From: Cellulomonas sp. SG140
Lineage (GTDB): Bacteria > Actinomycetota > Actinomycetes > Actinomycetales > Cellulomonadaceae
Direction of reading: 5' to 3'
Assembly (NCBI RefSeq): GCF_025770785.1
Contig: NZ_JANZLA010000003.1
Span: forward strand, 250,549 to 314,548
DNA length: 64,000 nucleotides
Part shown: in pieces, positions 57,842 to 64,000 of the stretch
Layout of the letters: every line of letters starts with the position of its first letter
Position numbering within the stretch: the first letter of the stretch is position 1
Notes under the pieces: generated by a model
The model's database searches: none
The model's input: the letters and a program-made list of their open reading frames with translations, nothing else
What the model was told of the DNA's origin: nothing
Translations under genes and position numbers: made by a program

Positions 57842-59074
57842 ATGACCCGATCGGAGCTCGCCGCCACGCAGATCGTCGCGGCAGCCCCCCGAGCCCTCGA
57901 CCGATGGGTGACCCGGGAGCTTCGGACGCTGCACGAGAACAGGCCTGGAACCTACTCCCGGCTCGAGGGCACGTGGCGGCACCCGGAGCGAGTCGTCGTC
58001 CCGTTGGCTGCCCTGGTGTGCGCGGGCCTTGCGGCCGTCATCCCCGGCGGCGACGCGGGGCTGTTCCGCTCGGCGGGGGAGTCGCTGTTCGGCCCGGGCG
58101 CGTTCGACGTCTTCACCAACGGGGGTCTGCAGATCGGGCCGACCTACCTGCTCGCACTCGGCGGCGCGGCCACGATGCTCGACGCCATCGGCTCGCCGAC
58201 GCTGACCCGGACCCTCCTGGGCGCACTGCAAGGGGGCCTCATCGTCTGGCTGGCGATGTGGACCGTACGACGGACCGGACGTCTCCTCGGCCGCGACCTT
58301 CTCGCGGGGCGCTGGGCAGTGGGCCTGGTCCTCGCTCTCGGCGGCTTCGCGGCCGAGGCGATCGCCAATGGCCATCCCGAAGAGATCCTCCTGGGTCTCC
58401 TGCTGGCGAACGCCGCCCTGTCTGCATCCCAGCGAAGGGCCGGCAACGCCGGTGCGCTGCTCGGTCTCGCAGTCTCCGTGAAGGTGTGGGCTGCCTTCGG
58501 CGTCGGCGTGCTGCTGCTGAGCCGACGCTGGAGAAGCGTGGTCATCGGAGGAGCGACCGCTGCCGCGCTCGCCGCGCTCGCCTACGGCCCCTTCCTCCTG
58601 CTGGGCACGGTGAACACGTTCCACTTCTCGTGGGGCATCGCACGCTCGTCTTCCCTGCTAGGACACCTCGGGGCGGCGTGGGGCGCCACCGACTGGCAGC
58701 TGCGGCTGGTGCAGGGGGCCGCCGCAGCCGGAGCCGGGCTCATCGCGGCAAGGCGAAGGCCCGAAGCACCCTTCGGCCCCGTGATGGCCTCGATCGCCGT
58801 GCGGCTGCTGCTGGACCCCATGCGCCTCTCGTACTACAACGGGCCCCTCGCGACGGTCGCGCTCGTCTGGCTCTGGACGTTCGCGCCTCCGCGTCTGGCG
58901 CGGCTCCGCCTCGCGGCCACGCTCGCCGCCCCGAGCCTCGTGCTACTGCCCTACCTCATCAGCCCGCCGCTCACGTGGTGGGCAGGCACGGGGCTCCTGC
59001 TCGCGCTGCTCGGTGTCGTGGCAACCGTCGGACATGGTGACAAACGGCCAGCTGCGGAGGTTCGACCCGCATGA
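57842..59074 (+). CDS. Multi-span membrane protein, GT-C-like, copy 1
   Basis: A 410-residue protein with a 50-residue cytoplasmic head and about nine or ten spans. Motifs shared with the next gene are an outer loop ending LQIGPTYLL, GHPEEILLGLLLANAAL in the middle and RLLLDPMRLSYYNGPL near the C-terminus. Arrangement, size and an acidic first outer loop (GGDAGLFRSAGESLFG) suggest polyprenyl-phosphate-sugar (GT-C) mannosyltransferases of the actinobacterial GT87/DUF2029 type, but I cannot assign a family firmly. The promoter is of the pilus type, so it may decorate pilins or another surface product. Confidence 0.6.
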   Translation: MTRSELAATQIVAAAPRALDRWVTRELRTLHENRPGTYSRLEGTWRHPERVVVPLAALVCAGLAAVIPGGDAGLFRSAGESLFGPGAFDVFTNGGLQIGPTYLLALGGAATMLDAIGSPTLTRTLLGALQGGLIVWLAMWTVRRTGRLLGRDLLAGRWAVGLVLALGGFAAEAIANGHPEEILLGLLLANAALSASQRRAGNAGALLGLAVSVKVWAAFGVGVLLLSRRWRSVVIGGATAAALAALAYGPFLLLGTVNTFHFSWGIARSSSLLGHLGAAWGATDWQLRLVQGAAAAGAGLIAARRRPEAPFGPVMASIAVRLLLDPMRLSYYNGPLATVALVWLWTFAPPRLARLRLAATLAAPSLVLLPYLISPPLTWWAGTGLLLALLGVVATVGHGDKRPAAEVRPA

Positions 59075-60339
59075 CGACCGGGCTGATCGTCCGGTTCCGG
59101 ACGGAGCTCGCCCAGCAGCGTGAGGGCGGCTCCCGTCTGACGCGGCTCGTCGTGCACACCCTCGAGAGCCCGGGCATCCTGCTGCTCGCAGCCGCGGCGG
59201 CCGTCGGGGTCACCGGCGCGCTCCTGCGCCAGGACGGGGACCAGGTCCGGTTTCGCGCGGCGGGCCTCGGCATGATCGGTCCGGGGTTCCTGCACGTCTT
59301 CAGCGACAGCTGGCTCCAGATCGGCCCGCTGTACCTCCTGGGCCTTGGGCTGGTTGCACGGCTCGGAGCGCTCGTGCACCTGTCGGCCACGACCGTCGGC
59401 GCCCTGTCGGGCGCGCTTCAGGCCGTCCTGTGCACCACCGTGGCCCTGGCTGCTACCCGTGCAGCAGCACGCGCTACCGGTACCTCGGTCGCCGTCGCCC
59501 AATGGGCCGTGGGAGGCGTCGTCGTCTTCGGTGGTCTGCTCGGTGACGGAGTGGTGGCCGGGCACCCGGAAGAGCTGATCCTCGGGTTCATGCTGGCGCT
59601 GGCGGCAGCCCAAGCCGTCAGTGGCCGTACCGGCCGCGCCACGCTCCTCGTCGTCCTCGCCTCGGGTGTGAAGCAGTGGGCCGTGACCACCGGAGGGATC
59701 CTCCTCGCATCCGATCGACGGCGCTCGGCATTGATGTGGTCGGCGGCGTGCATCGCTGGCGTGGCCGCTGTCTACGCGCCGTTCAGCCTGTGGGGAGACG
59801 CGCACACCCTCTCGATGTCCTGGTCGTTTCCCCGGGGCAGCTGGCTCGATGCCCTCCCTGTCTCCCACGACGGCTGGACCTTCCGTGCCCTCCAGGGCGG
59901 AATCGCCGGGGTCGCGGGTGTAGCGGTCGGTCTGCGACGCCGCGGCTCACCCTTCGCCCCGGCGATCGTCGCCATCGCCGCGCGGCTCTTGCTGGACCCG
60001 CTCCGGCTGACGTACTACTGGGGCGCCCTCGTGGCTGTCACCCTCACCTGGGCGTGGACCTCATCGGCGCATGCGGTCCGAAGGTCCAGGGTGCCCCTGA
60101 CGCTCGCCGCACTAGCTCTGACCTGGTGCGATCTCGTTCCCTACGGGCCCTGGTGGCACGGTGAAACGGTCGGGGCCATCGCCCTGATCGGGTTCGTCGT
60201 CGTCGCCGATCGACCGCCGTCGCCGGCTCCGAACCAGACCACCCCGCAGCACGGGATCCCGTCGGGGGAGCACGCCACCGACGGGATCCAGGACAGGCCT
60301 CGCGCTGACGTCGCCGTCTCGGTCCTTCCTGAGGGCTAG
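59071..60339 (+). CDS. Multi-span membrane protein, GT-C-like, copy 2
   Basis: A 422-residue paralogue of the preceding protein, with the same motif order: SWLQIGPLYLLGLG, GHPEELILGFMLALAAA and RLLLDPLRLTYYWGAL. About ten spans and a 50-residue polar C-terminal tail. Its ATG overlaps the stop of copy 1 (ATGA), so the two are translated together and may form a complex. Outside the motifs the copies differ widely, pointing to an old duplication. Function unknown; glycosyl transfer is inferred. It converges with the cytochrome b operon. Confidence 0.6.
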   Translation: MTTGLIVRFRTELAQQREGGSRLTRLVVHTLESPGILLLAAAAAVGVTGALLRQDGDQVRFRAAGLGMIGPGFLHVFSDSWLQIGPLYLLGLGLVARLGALVHLSATTVGALSGALQAVLCTTVALAATRAAARATGTSVAVAQWAVGGVVVFGGLLGDGVVAGHPEELILGFMLALAAAQAVSGRTGRATLLVVLASGVKQWAVTTGGILLASDRRRSALMWSAACIAGVAAVYAPFSLWGDAHTLSMSWSFPRGSWLDALPVSHDGWTFRALQGGIAGVAGVAVGLRRRGSPFAPAIVAIAARLLLDPLRLTYYWGALVAVTLTWAWTSSAHAVRRSRVPLTLAALALTWCDLVPYGPWWHGETVGAIALIGFVVVADRPPSPAPNQTTPQHGIPSGEHATDGIQDRPRADVAVSVLPEG

Positions 60340-60364
60340 CCAGCACCCTGCCCTCACAAGCGGA

Positions 60365-61339
60365 TCACACCCTTCGCGGGTGCTCCCGGTACCAGTCCCG
60401 CCAGATGATCCGGTGCACGGGGATCCACCGCGGGATCGACCGCAGGCCCGGGATGAACGGCAGGAGCAGCAGCCCCAGCGTCAGCAGCATCATCAGGCCC
60501 CAGACCAGGGCGTCCGCGTTGTCCGAGGTCGAGAACGGCGGCACCTGGTACCAGAACGTGTAGAGCCACATCCACGGCTGACCGGGGTAGTTGCCCGTCT
60601 CGTTCATCATGCCCCACTGGTCGCCGCCGAGCTGCCGGGCACGGGCCTGGTCCTCGATGTACGCACCGTCGGAGAGCAGCAGCAGCGATCGCGTCTGGTC
60701 GATGCCGTAGAAGTTGCCCGAGGACGTCAGCGCACCCTCGAGGCCGCCGGTCTGCGCCAGCGTGAGGAACGCCGCGGAGATCGTCGGCACCGGTCCGTAG
60801 TCGCCGTCGGCCACCTGCTTCGGGTCGCCGTCCGGCGCCTTAGACAGCGCGTCGCTGTAGGCGGAGGCCCACTTGTTCTGCTGGTCCGCGGTCGCACCGT
60901 TCCAGGTCCCGAGCGCCGTCGTCAGGTCCGCGTTCCCGGTGACCTTCGACAGCGGCGTGAGCACGAGGTCGTTCGCCGAGTCGACGGGGATCCGCACGCC
61001 GGCCCACTTCTGCAGCTTCAGCGGACCGAGGGACTGGCCGTCGCCGGCCGTGTTGTAGGGCGGTCCGTACGAGGCGCTGGTCGTGGTGCCGGCGAGCTCG
61101 CCGGCGGCTGTCGCGACGACGTCGTTCGGTGCCTTGGCGGCCCAGTCCGCCATGGTGATCGCCTTCTCGTCGGGCGAGGAGAAGACCGCGGCCAGGATGA
61201 CGGTGAGCAGCGCGACGACGACGAAGGCGACGACGAACTCCTTCACCAGGTCGTACGGCCGCGTGGCGAAGTCGTGGGAGTCCGGCGTGCCGTGCCTGGG
61301 GGAGCGGTTGGTCGCGCGGGTGGCGGTTGCCGTGCTCAT
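60365..61339 (-). CDS. Companion membrane protein of cytochrome b
   Basis: A 324-residue protein with a span near 34-55, an outer domain of about 220 residues, and a final span near 275-295 before a basic tail (SIPRWIPVHRIIWRDWYR). It has no Cys, so no c-type heme, Rieske or Cys-ligated cluster. The first 30 residues are cytoplasmic and polar. It is the last gene of the operon and overlaps the cytochrome b stop (ATGA), so it is probably a partner subunit. I know no function for it. Confidence 0.7.
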   Translation of the reverse strand: MSTATATRATNRSPRHGTPDSHDFATRPYDLVKEFVVAFVVVALLTVILAAVFSSPDEKAITMADWAAKAPNDVVATAAGELAGTTTSASYGPPYNTAGDGQSLGPLKLQKWAGVRIPVDSANDLVLTPLSKVTGNADLTTALGTWNGATADQQNKWASAYSDALSKAPDGDPKQVADGDYGPVPTISAAFLTLAQTGGLEGALTSSGNFYGIDQTRSLLLLSDGAYIEDQARARQLGGDQWGMMNETGNYPGQPWMWLYTFWYQVPPFSTSDNADALVWGLMMLLTLGLLLLPFIPGLRSIPRWIPVHRIIWRDWYREHPRRV

Positions 61340-61986
61340 CGTGCGTCCTCCTCGTCGGCGTCGATCGGCGGGACGATCCCGTGCCGGCGCACCAGGACCA
61401 CGTGCAGCAGCACGATCACGCCCAGCACGAGCGGCAGGAGCGCCACGTGCCACAGCAGCATCTGGCCGGGGTTCAGCACGTTGAAGAACGCGCCGATGCC
61501 GACGGAGTTCAGGCCGTCCTTCGCCTGACCGCTGATCCACTGGGAGTCGAAGTTCGTCTGCGACAGGTAGCCCGTGAAGGCCGTCCCGATCGACCCGAGG
61601 AACGCGAGCACGCCCGTCATCCACGTCAGGGCGCGCTTCCCTCGCCAGGCGGCCATCCAGAACTTGCCCCACAGGTGGATCACCATGAAGGCGAAGAACA
61701 GCTCGACGCTCCACAGGTGCAGCGAGTTGACGAAGTGCCCGGTGCTGGAGACGTGCCACCAGGTGGCCCCGCCGATGGCGAGGATGACCCCGGAGCCGAT
61801 CACCACGATGAGTGCGGCCAGCGTCAGCACGCCGAACACGTAGATCCACGAGGACATGTACGCCGGCTGCCGGTCGGGGAGCACCTGACCCTCGGGCACC
61901 ACCCGGGAGAGCCGGTTCCGGGTGCGGGCCGTCCAGCTGGTCGACGGCGTTCCCGTCGGCGAACCACCGGCCTGCGTGGCGGTCAT
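61336..61986 (-). CDS. Cytochrome b N-terminal-type membrane protein
   Basis: A 216-residue four-span protein like the N-terminal half of cytochrome b (cytochrome b6). Two pairs of heme-ligand His are spaced as in that fold: SLHLWSVELFFAFMVIHLWG gives one pair and LLWHVALLPLVLGVIVLLHV the other. The GIGAFFNVLNPGQ stretch precedes the last spans. There is no adjacent Rieske or cytochrome c gene, so it is not a standard bc1 complex. The ATG overlaps the stop of the small upstream gene. Confidence 0.85.
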   Translation of the reverse strand: MTATQAGGSPTGTPSTSWTARTRNRLSRVVPEGQVLPDRQPAYMSSWIYVFGVLTLAALIVVIGSGVILAIGGATWWHVSSTGHFVNSLHLWSVELFFAFMVIHLWGKFWMAAWRGKRALTWMTGVLAFLGSIGTAFTGYLSQTNFDSQWISGQAKDGLNSVGIGAFFNVLNPGQMLLWHVALLPLVLGVIVLLHVVLVRRHGIVPPIDADEEDAR

Positions 61987-62156
61987 GAGTCGCGGTCCGA
62001 GCGTCCGCGGTGCCGGCCCGGGAAGGGCAGCACGAGGGCCAGGACGAAGACCACGACCATCAGCCCGATGATCGCGGCATTGGTGACGGAGATCTGGATC
62101 ACTCCAGCGCTGATATAGCGCCCGGCAGGATCGGCAAGCACGAACGCGCGACTCAT
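61983..62156 (-). CDS. 57-residue single-span protein
   Basis: A short gene that is easy to miss. The ATG at 62156 follows GAGGGGTGACCT, a good ribosome binding site, and its stop overlaps the cytochrome b start (ATGA). The product has a polar outer N-terminus (MSRAFVLADPAGRYIS), one span (about 27-46, IIGLMVVVFVLALVLPF) and a basic tail. Overlaps on the 3' side and the binding site support a real small subunit of the cytochrome b complex. Confidence 0.75.
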   Translation of the reverse strand: MSRAFVLADPAGRYISAGVIQISVTNAAIIGLMVVVFVLALVLPFPGRHRGRSDRDS

Positions 62157-62220
62157 AGGTCACCCCTCGGGCCGACGGTCCACCGCCGGAACCAGCGATG
62201 GCACCGCGTCTTTCCTGGTC

Positions 62221-62226
62221 AGGGTA
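62221..62226 (-). promoter_or_regulatory. -10 element of the cytochrome b operon
   Basis: On the minus strand TACCCT lies about 65 bases before the first start codon. Its -35 position falls inside the inverted repeat at 62235-62261, so binding there would block the promoter. Confidence 0.5.
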
Positions 62227-62234
62227 GCCCTGAG

Positions 62235-62261
62235 GGACCTTGGACCCTAGGTCCAAGGTCC
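62235..62261. promoter_or_regulatory. Perfect 12-bp inverted repeat (operator)
   Basis: GGACCTTGGACC, a 3-base spacer CTA, then GGTCCAAGGTCC. Each arm itself repeats GGACC with a TT between. The site lies in the divergent gap between the cytochrome b operon and aroQ, over the likely -35 of the former. A symmetric regulator such as a TetR- or MarR-type repressor is expected; I do not recognise the site. Confidence 0.65.
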
Positions 62262-62426
62262 GCATCTTCGCGACTTTGACGCGTCCTTAACACCTGGGAA
62301 CACCCTCAGAGCAATCGGTGAGAAAACTGTGCGCCGGACTTCCGAGGGGCCGAATTCCCACGCGATGTCGGCGTGGCTCCGGACGCGGGCTGCAGTCGCC
62401 TGCGCCGGCCCGCGGGCGCCCGCCGC

Positions 62427-62432
62427 TACCCT
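62427..62432 (+). promoter_or_regulatory. -10 element for leaderless aroQ
   Basis: TACCCT ends seven bases before the aroQ GTG with no ribosome binding site between. Confidence 0.55.
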
Positions 62433-62439
62433 GACGGCC

Positions 62440-62880
62440 GTGACCACCGTCCTCGTGCTCAACGGCCCCAACCTCGGACGGCTCGGCGTCCGCGAGCCGG
62501 AGGTGTACGGCTCGGCCACGCTCGCCGACCTCGTCGCCGCGGCGGCCGGCTGGGGCGCAGAACTGGGTCTCGACGTCGACGTGCGGCAGACCGACGACGA
62601 GGCGGAGCTCGTCGGATGGCTGCACGCCGCAGTCGACGCGCGTGCGCACGTCGTGCTGAACCCCGCCGCGTTCACCCACTACTCCTACGCCCTGCGCGAC
62701 GCGGCGGCCCAGGTGACCGAGGCGGGCCTCCTGCTGGTCGAGGTGCACCTGTCCAACCCGCTCGCCCGCGAGGCGTTCCGGCACCTGTCGGTGATCGGCC
62801 CGATCGCCACCGGGACGGTCGCGGGCTTCGGCTTCGACTCGTACCGCCTCGCCCTCTCGGCGATCGCCGCCCGGCTGTAG
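62440..62880 (+). CDS. aroQ: 3-dehydroquinate dehydratase, type II
   Basis: A 146-residue dodecameric enzyme that removes water from 3-dehydroquinate. [17 protein letters not shown] carries the catalytic Tyr and Arg, [15 protein letters not shown] the substrate loop, and [17 protein letters not shown] the catalytic His. It completes aroE, aroC, aroK and aroB in this window. The start comes from the conserved VLVLNGPNL and the -10 element. Confidence 0.96.
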   Translation: MTTVLVLNGPNLGRLGVREPEVYGSATLADLVAAAAGWGAELGLDVDVRQTDDEAELVGWLHAAVDARAHVVLNPAAFTHYSYALRDAAAQVTEAGLLLVEVHLSNPLAREAFRHLSVIGPIATGTVAGFGFDSYRLALSAIAARL

Positions 62881-62900
62881 ACGACCCACAAGAGCTCAGG

Positions 62901-62933
62901 CTTGTTGCACTGCCAACAAGGTGAGAACCTTGT
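62901..62933. promoter_or_regulatory. Two overlapping inverted repeats before satD
   Basis: CTTGTTG, six bases, CAACAAG (62901-62920) overlaps ACAAGGT, four bases, ACCTTGT (62916-62933), ending four bases before the ATG. Paired palindromes at a start codon are typical of operators; the downstream protein has a helix-turn-helix and may bind here itself. Confidence 0.6.
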
Positions 62934-62936
62934 CCC

Positions 62937-63587
62937 ATGTTCGTGGTGACAGCCGACCAGCGGGGGAGCCGTCGCTCGACCGACCAGGTCCCCGCCCTGC
63001 TCTCCGGTCTGCCGGAGCTGAGCGGGATGCTCCTGCCCTTCGAGCGCACGGTCGGCGACGAGGTCCAGGCGGTCTTCGACGACCCGGGATCCGTGGTCGA
63101 GGTCGCCCTGCACCTGCTGCGCCTCGGCGGCTGGAGCGTCGGCATCGGGGCTGGTCCGGTGCTGGAGCCGCTGCCGGCGAGCACGCGGGAGGCGTCGGGA
63201 CCCGCCTTCATCGCCGCGCGTGAGGCGGTGGACGCCGCGAAGAACCGGGGCCGTGCGGTGCCGGTGGCGGTACGCGGCGCCGGACCGGTGGCCGCGCGGG
63301 ACGCCGAGGCCGTGCTGACGCTGATCGGCAGCGTGCTCGCACGCCGGTCACCCGCAGGCTGGGCCGCGGTGGACGCTGCCCGCGATGCGCTGGGACGCAC
63401 CCGTGCGGACGGCGCCGTCCAGCAGCGCGCCGCGGAGCGCCTCGGGATCAGCCAGCAGGCGGTCAGCCAGCGACTGCGCGCCGCGCAGTGGGCCGAGGAG
63501 CGCGCGGCCCGGCCGGCAGCGGCTCGGCTGCTCGCGGCCGCCGGCCTGCCCGAACCGGTGGACCGAGCCCTCGGCGCGGACGGTTGA
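62937..63587 (+). CDS. SatD-like protein with C-terminal helix-turn-helix
   Basis: A 216-residue protein resembling the SatD family, named after an acid-tolerance operon in streptococci. The N-terminal part (FVVTADQRGSR..D) and GDEVQAVFDDP near 40-50 are typical. Residues 170-200 form a helix-turn-helix (QRAAERLGISQQAVSQRLRAA), suggesting DNA binding. There is no ribosome binding site before the ATG. It is followed 94 bases later by a membrane protein gene, the usual partner of SatD-like genes. Confidence 0.75.
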   Translation: MFVVTADQRGSRRSTDQVPALLSGLPELSGMLLPFERTVGDEVQAVFDDPGSVVEVALHLLRLGGWSVGIGAGPVLEPLPASTREASGPAFIAAREAVDAAKNRGRAVPVAVRGAGPVAARDAEAVLTLIGSVLARRSPAGWAAVDAARDALGRTRADGAVQQRAAERLGISQQAVSQRLRAAQWAEERAARPAAARLLAAAGLPEPVDRALGADG

Positions 63588-63681
63588 CCGGGTCCGCGCG
63601 GGCCGCCAGGGTCGAGCACAGCTCCCACGCCCGGCGGAAGGCCACAGCCACAGGGCCACAGCCCCACAGCCAGGAGGTCCG

Positions 63682-64000
63682 ATGAACCCCGCGCTCGTCG
63701 CGCTCGTCGTCGTCCTCGCCCTCGCCGTGTCGACCGCCGGTGGCTGGGCCGTCACCCGTCTGGTGCTGCACCTGGCCAGCCGCTCGTCCGACGCGGGGGA
63801 GCCGCTCAGCGGCCCCGACGGCGCCGTCCTGCTGCGCGGCAAGCTCGTCGAGAGCGACGGTCCGGACGGTGCCCGAGCGCAGGCGGTGCTGCGCGGCGGC
63901 ACCTGGGTGGGACTGCTCGAGCGGCTCGCCACCACGGGGGCGCTGATCGTGGGGGAGCCGACCGCGGTCGCGGTGGTCGTGGCGGTCAAGGGCCTCGGCC
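63682..64000 (+). CDS. Membrane protein, cut by window end
   Basis: Only the first 106 residues lie in the window; the frame is open at 64000. A perfect CCAGGAGG ribosome binding site precedes the ATG. One span lies near 4-26, followed by a soluble Gly/Ala/Leu region and a second hydrophobic stretch (GALIVGEPTAVAVVVAVKGLG). It is probably the membrane partner in a satD operon. Function unknown. Confidence 0.7.
   Translation, partial: MNPALVALVVVLALAVSTAGGWAVTRLVLHLASRSSDAGEPLSGPDGAVLLRGKLVESDGPDGARAQAVLRGGTWVGLLERLATTGALIVGEPTAVAVVVAVKGLG

Noticed and set aside
62235..62261. The GGACC inverted repeat as a plain terminator
   Set aside because: It lies between divergent genes, where no transcript is expected to end, and over a likely -35, so an operator is the better reading.

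Overview
The window is chromosomal DNA of a high-GC actinobacterium, most likely a Cellulomonas-like member of the Micrococcales. Supporting evidence is the very high G+C at third codon positions, the many GTG starts, a phosphatidylinositol mannoside operon (pgsA, acyltransferase, pimA), an SsgA-family protein, the order pdxT-yebC-ruvCAB-yajC-secDF-apt-rel, and a zinc-free S4. The strain is inferred from gene order and protein style only; no database was searched.

Layout. 1-440 is a low-complexity C/G end with no gene. 440-2800 holds four tRNA genes around pabB and an SsgA-like gene. 2974-9007 is thrS, a HIT protein, and the PIM lipid operon with a LemA-like membrane protein. 9085-12583 holds vitamin B6 synthesis, pdxS and pdxT split by a Nudix gene and a kynureninase gene. 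12647-22504 runs yebC, ruvCAB, yajC-secD-secF, apt and rel. 22541-25707 (minus strand) has an AbiEi-like protein, a DUF349 protein and a membrane-anchored cyclophilin. 25895-30629 has a metallo-beta-lactamase-fold hydrolase, hisS, aspS and an acetyltransferase; an MMPL transporter follows on the minus strand. 32998-41717 holds rarA, rpsD, two small membrane proteins, alaS, ruvX, mltG and aroE.

The most notable region is 41800-60340. A complete monoderm type IV pilus set (pilB, pilT, pilC, the major pilin, three prepilin-like proteins, the prepilin peptidase, pilM, pilN, pilO) lies between aroE and aroC-aroK-aroB. After aroB come two tandem paralogous multi-span membrane proteins that look like GT-C type glycosyltransferases. 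Five intergenic sites share one layout, TCAAG (or TCAGG), exactly 15 bases, then a CGAT-centred box. Four lie upstream of pilB, pilT, pilA and pilM, and the fifth directly precedes the membrane-protein pair. This looks like a FliA/WhiG-type (sigma-28 family) promoter. It suggests one regulon for the pilus and a possible pilus or surface glycan modification step. A strong hairpin after pilA may let the major pilin be made in excess over the minor pilins.

The end of the window (60365-64000) has a minus-strand three-gene operon: a 57-residue one-span protein, a four-histidine cytochrome b N-terminal-type protein and a companion membrane protein. A perfect 12-bp inverted repeat lies over its likely promoter. 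Then follow aroQ, a SatD-like protein with a C-terminal helix-turn-helix behind inverted repeats, and a membrane protein cut by the window end. A second pattern runs through the window: at least seven genes start 6-8 bases after a -10-like hexamer, as expected of leaderless mRNAs.
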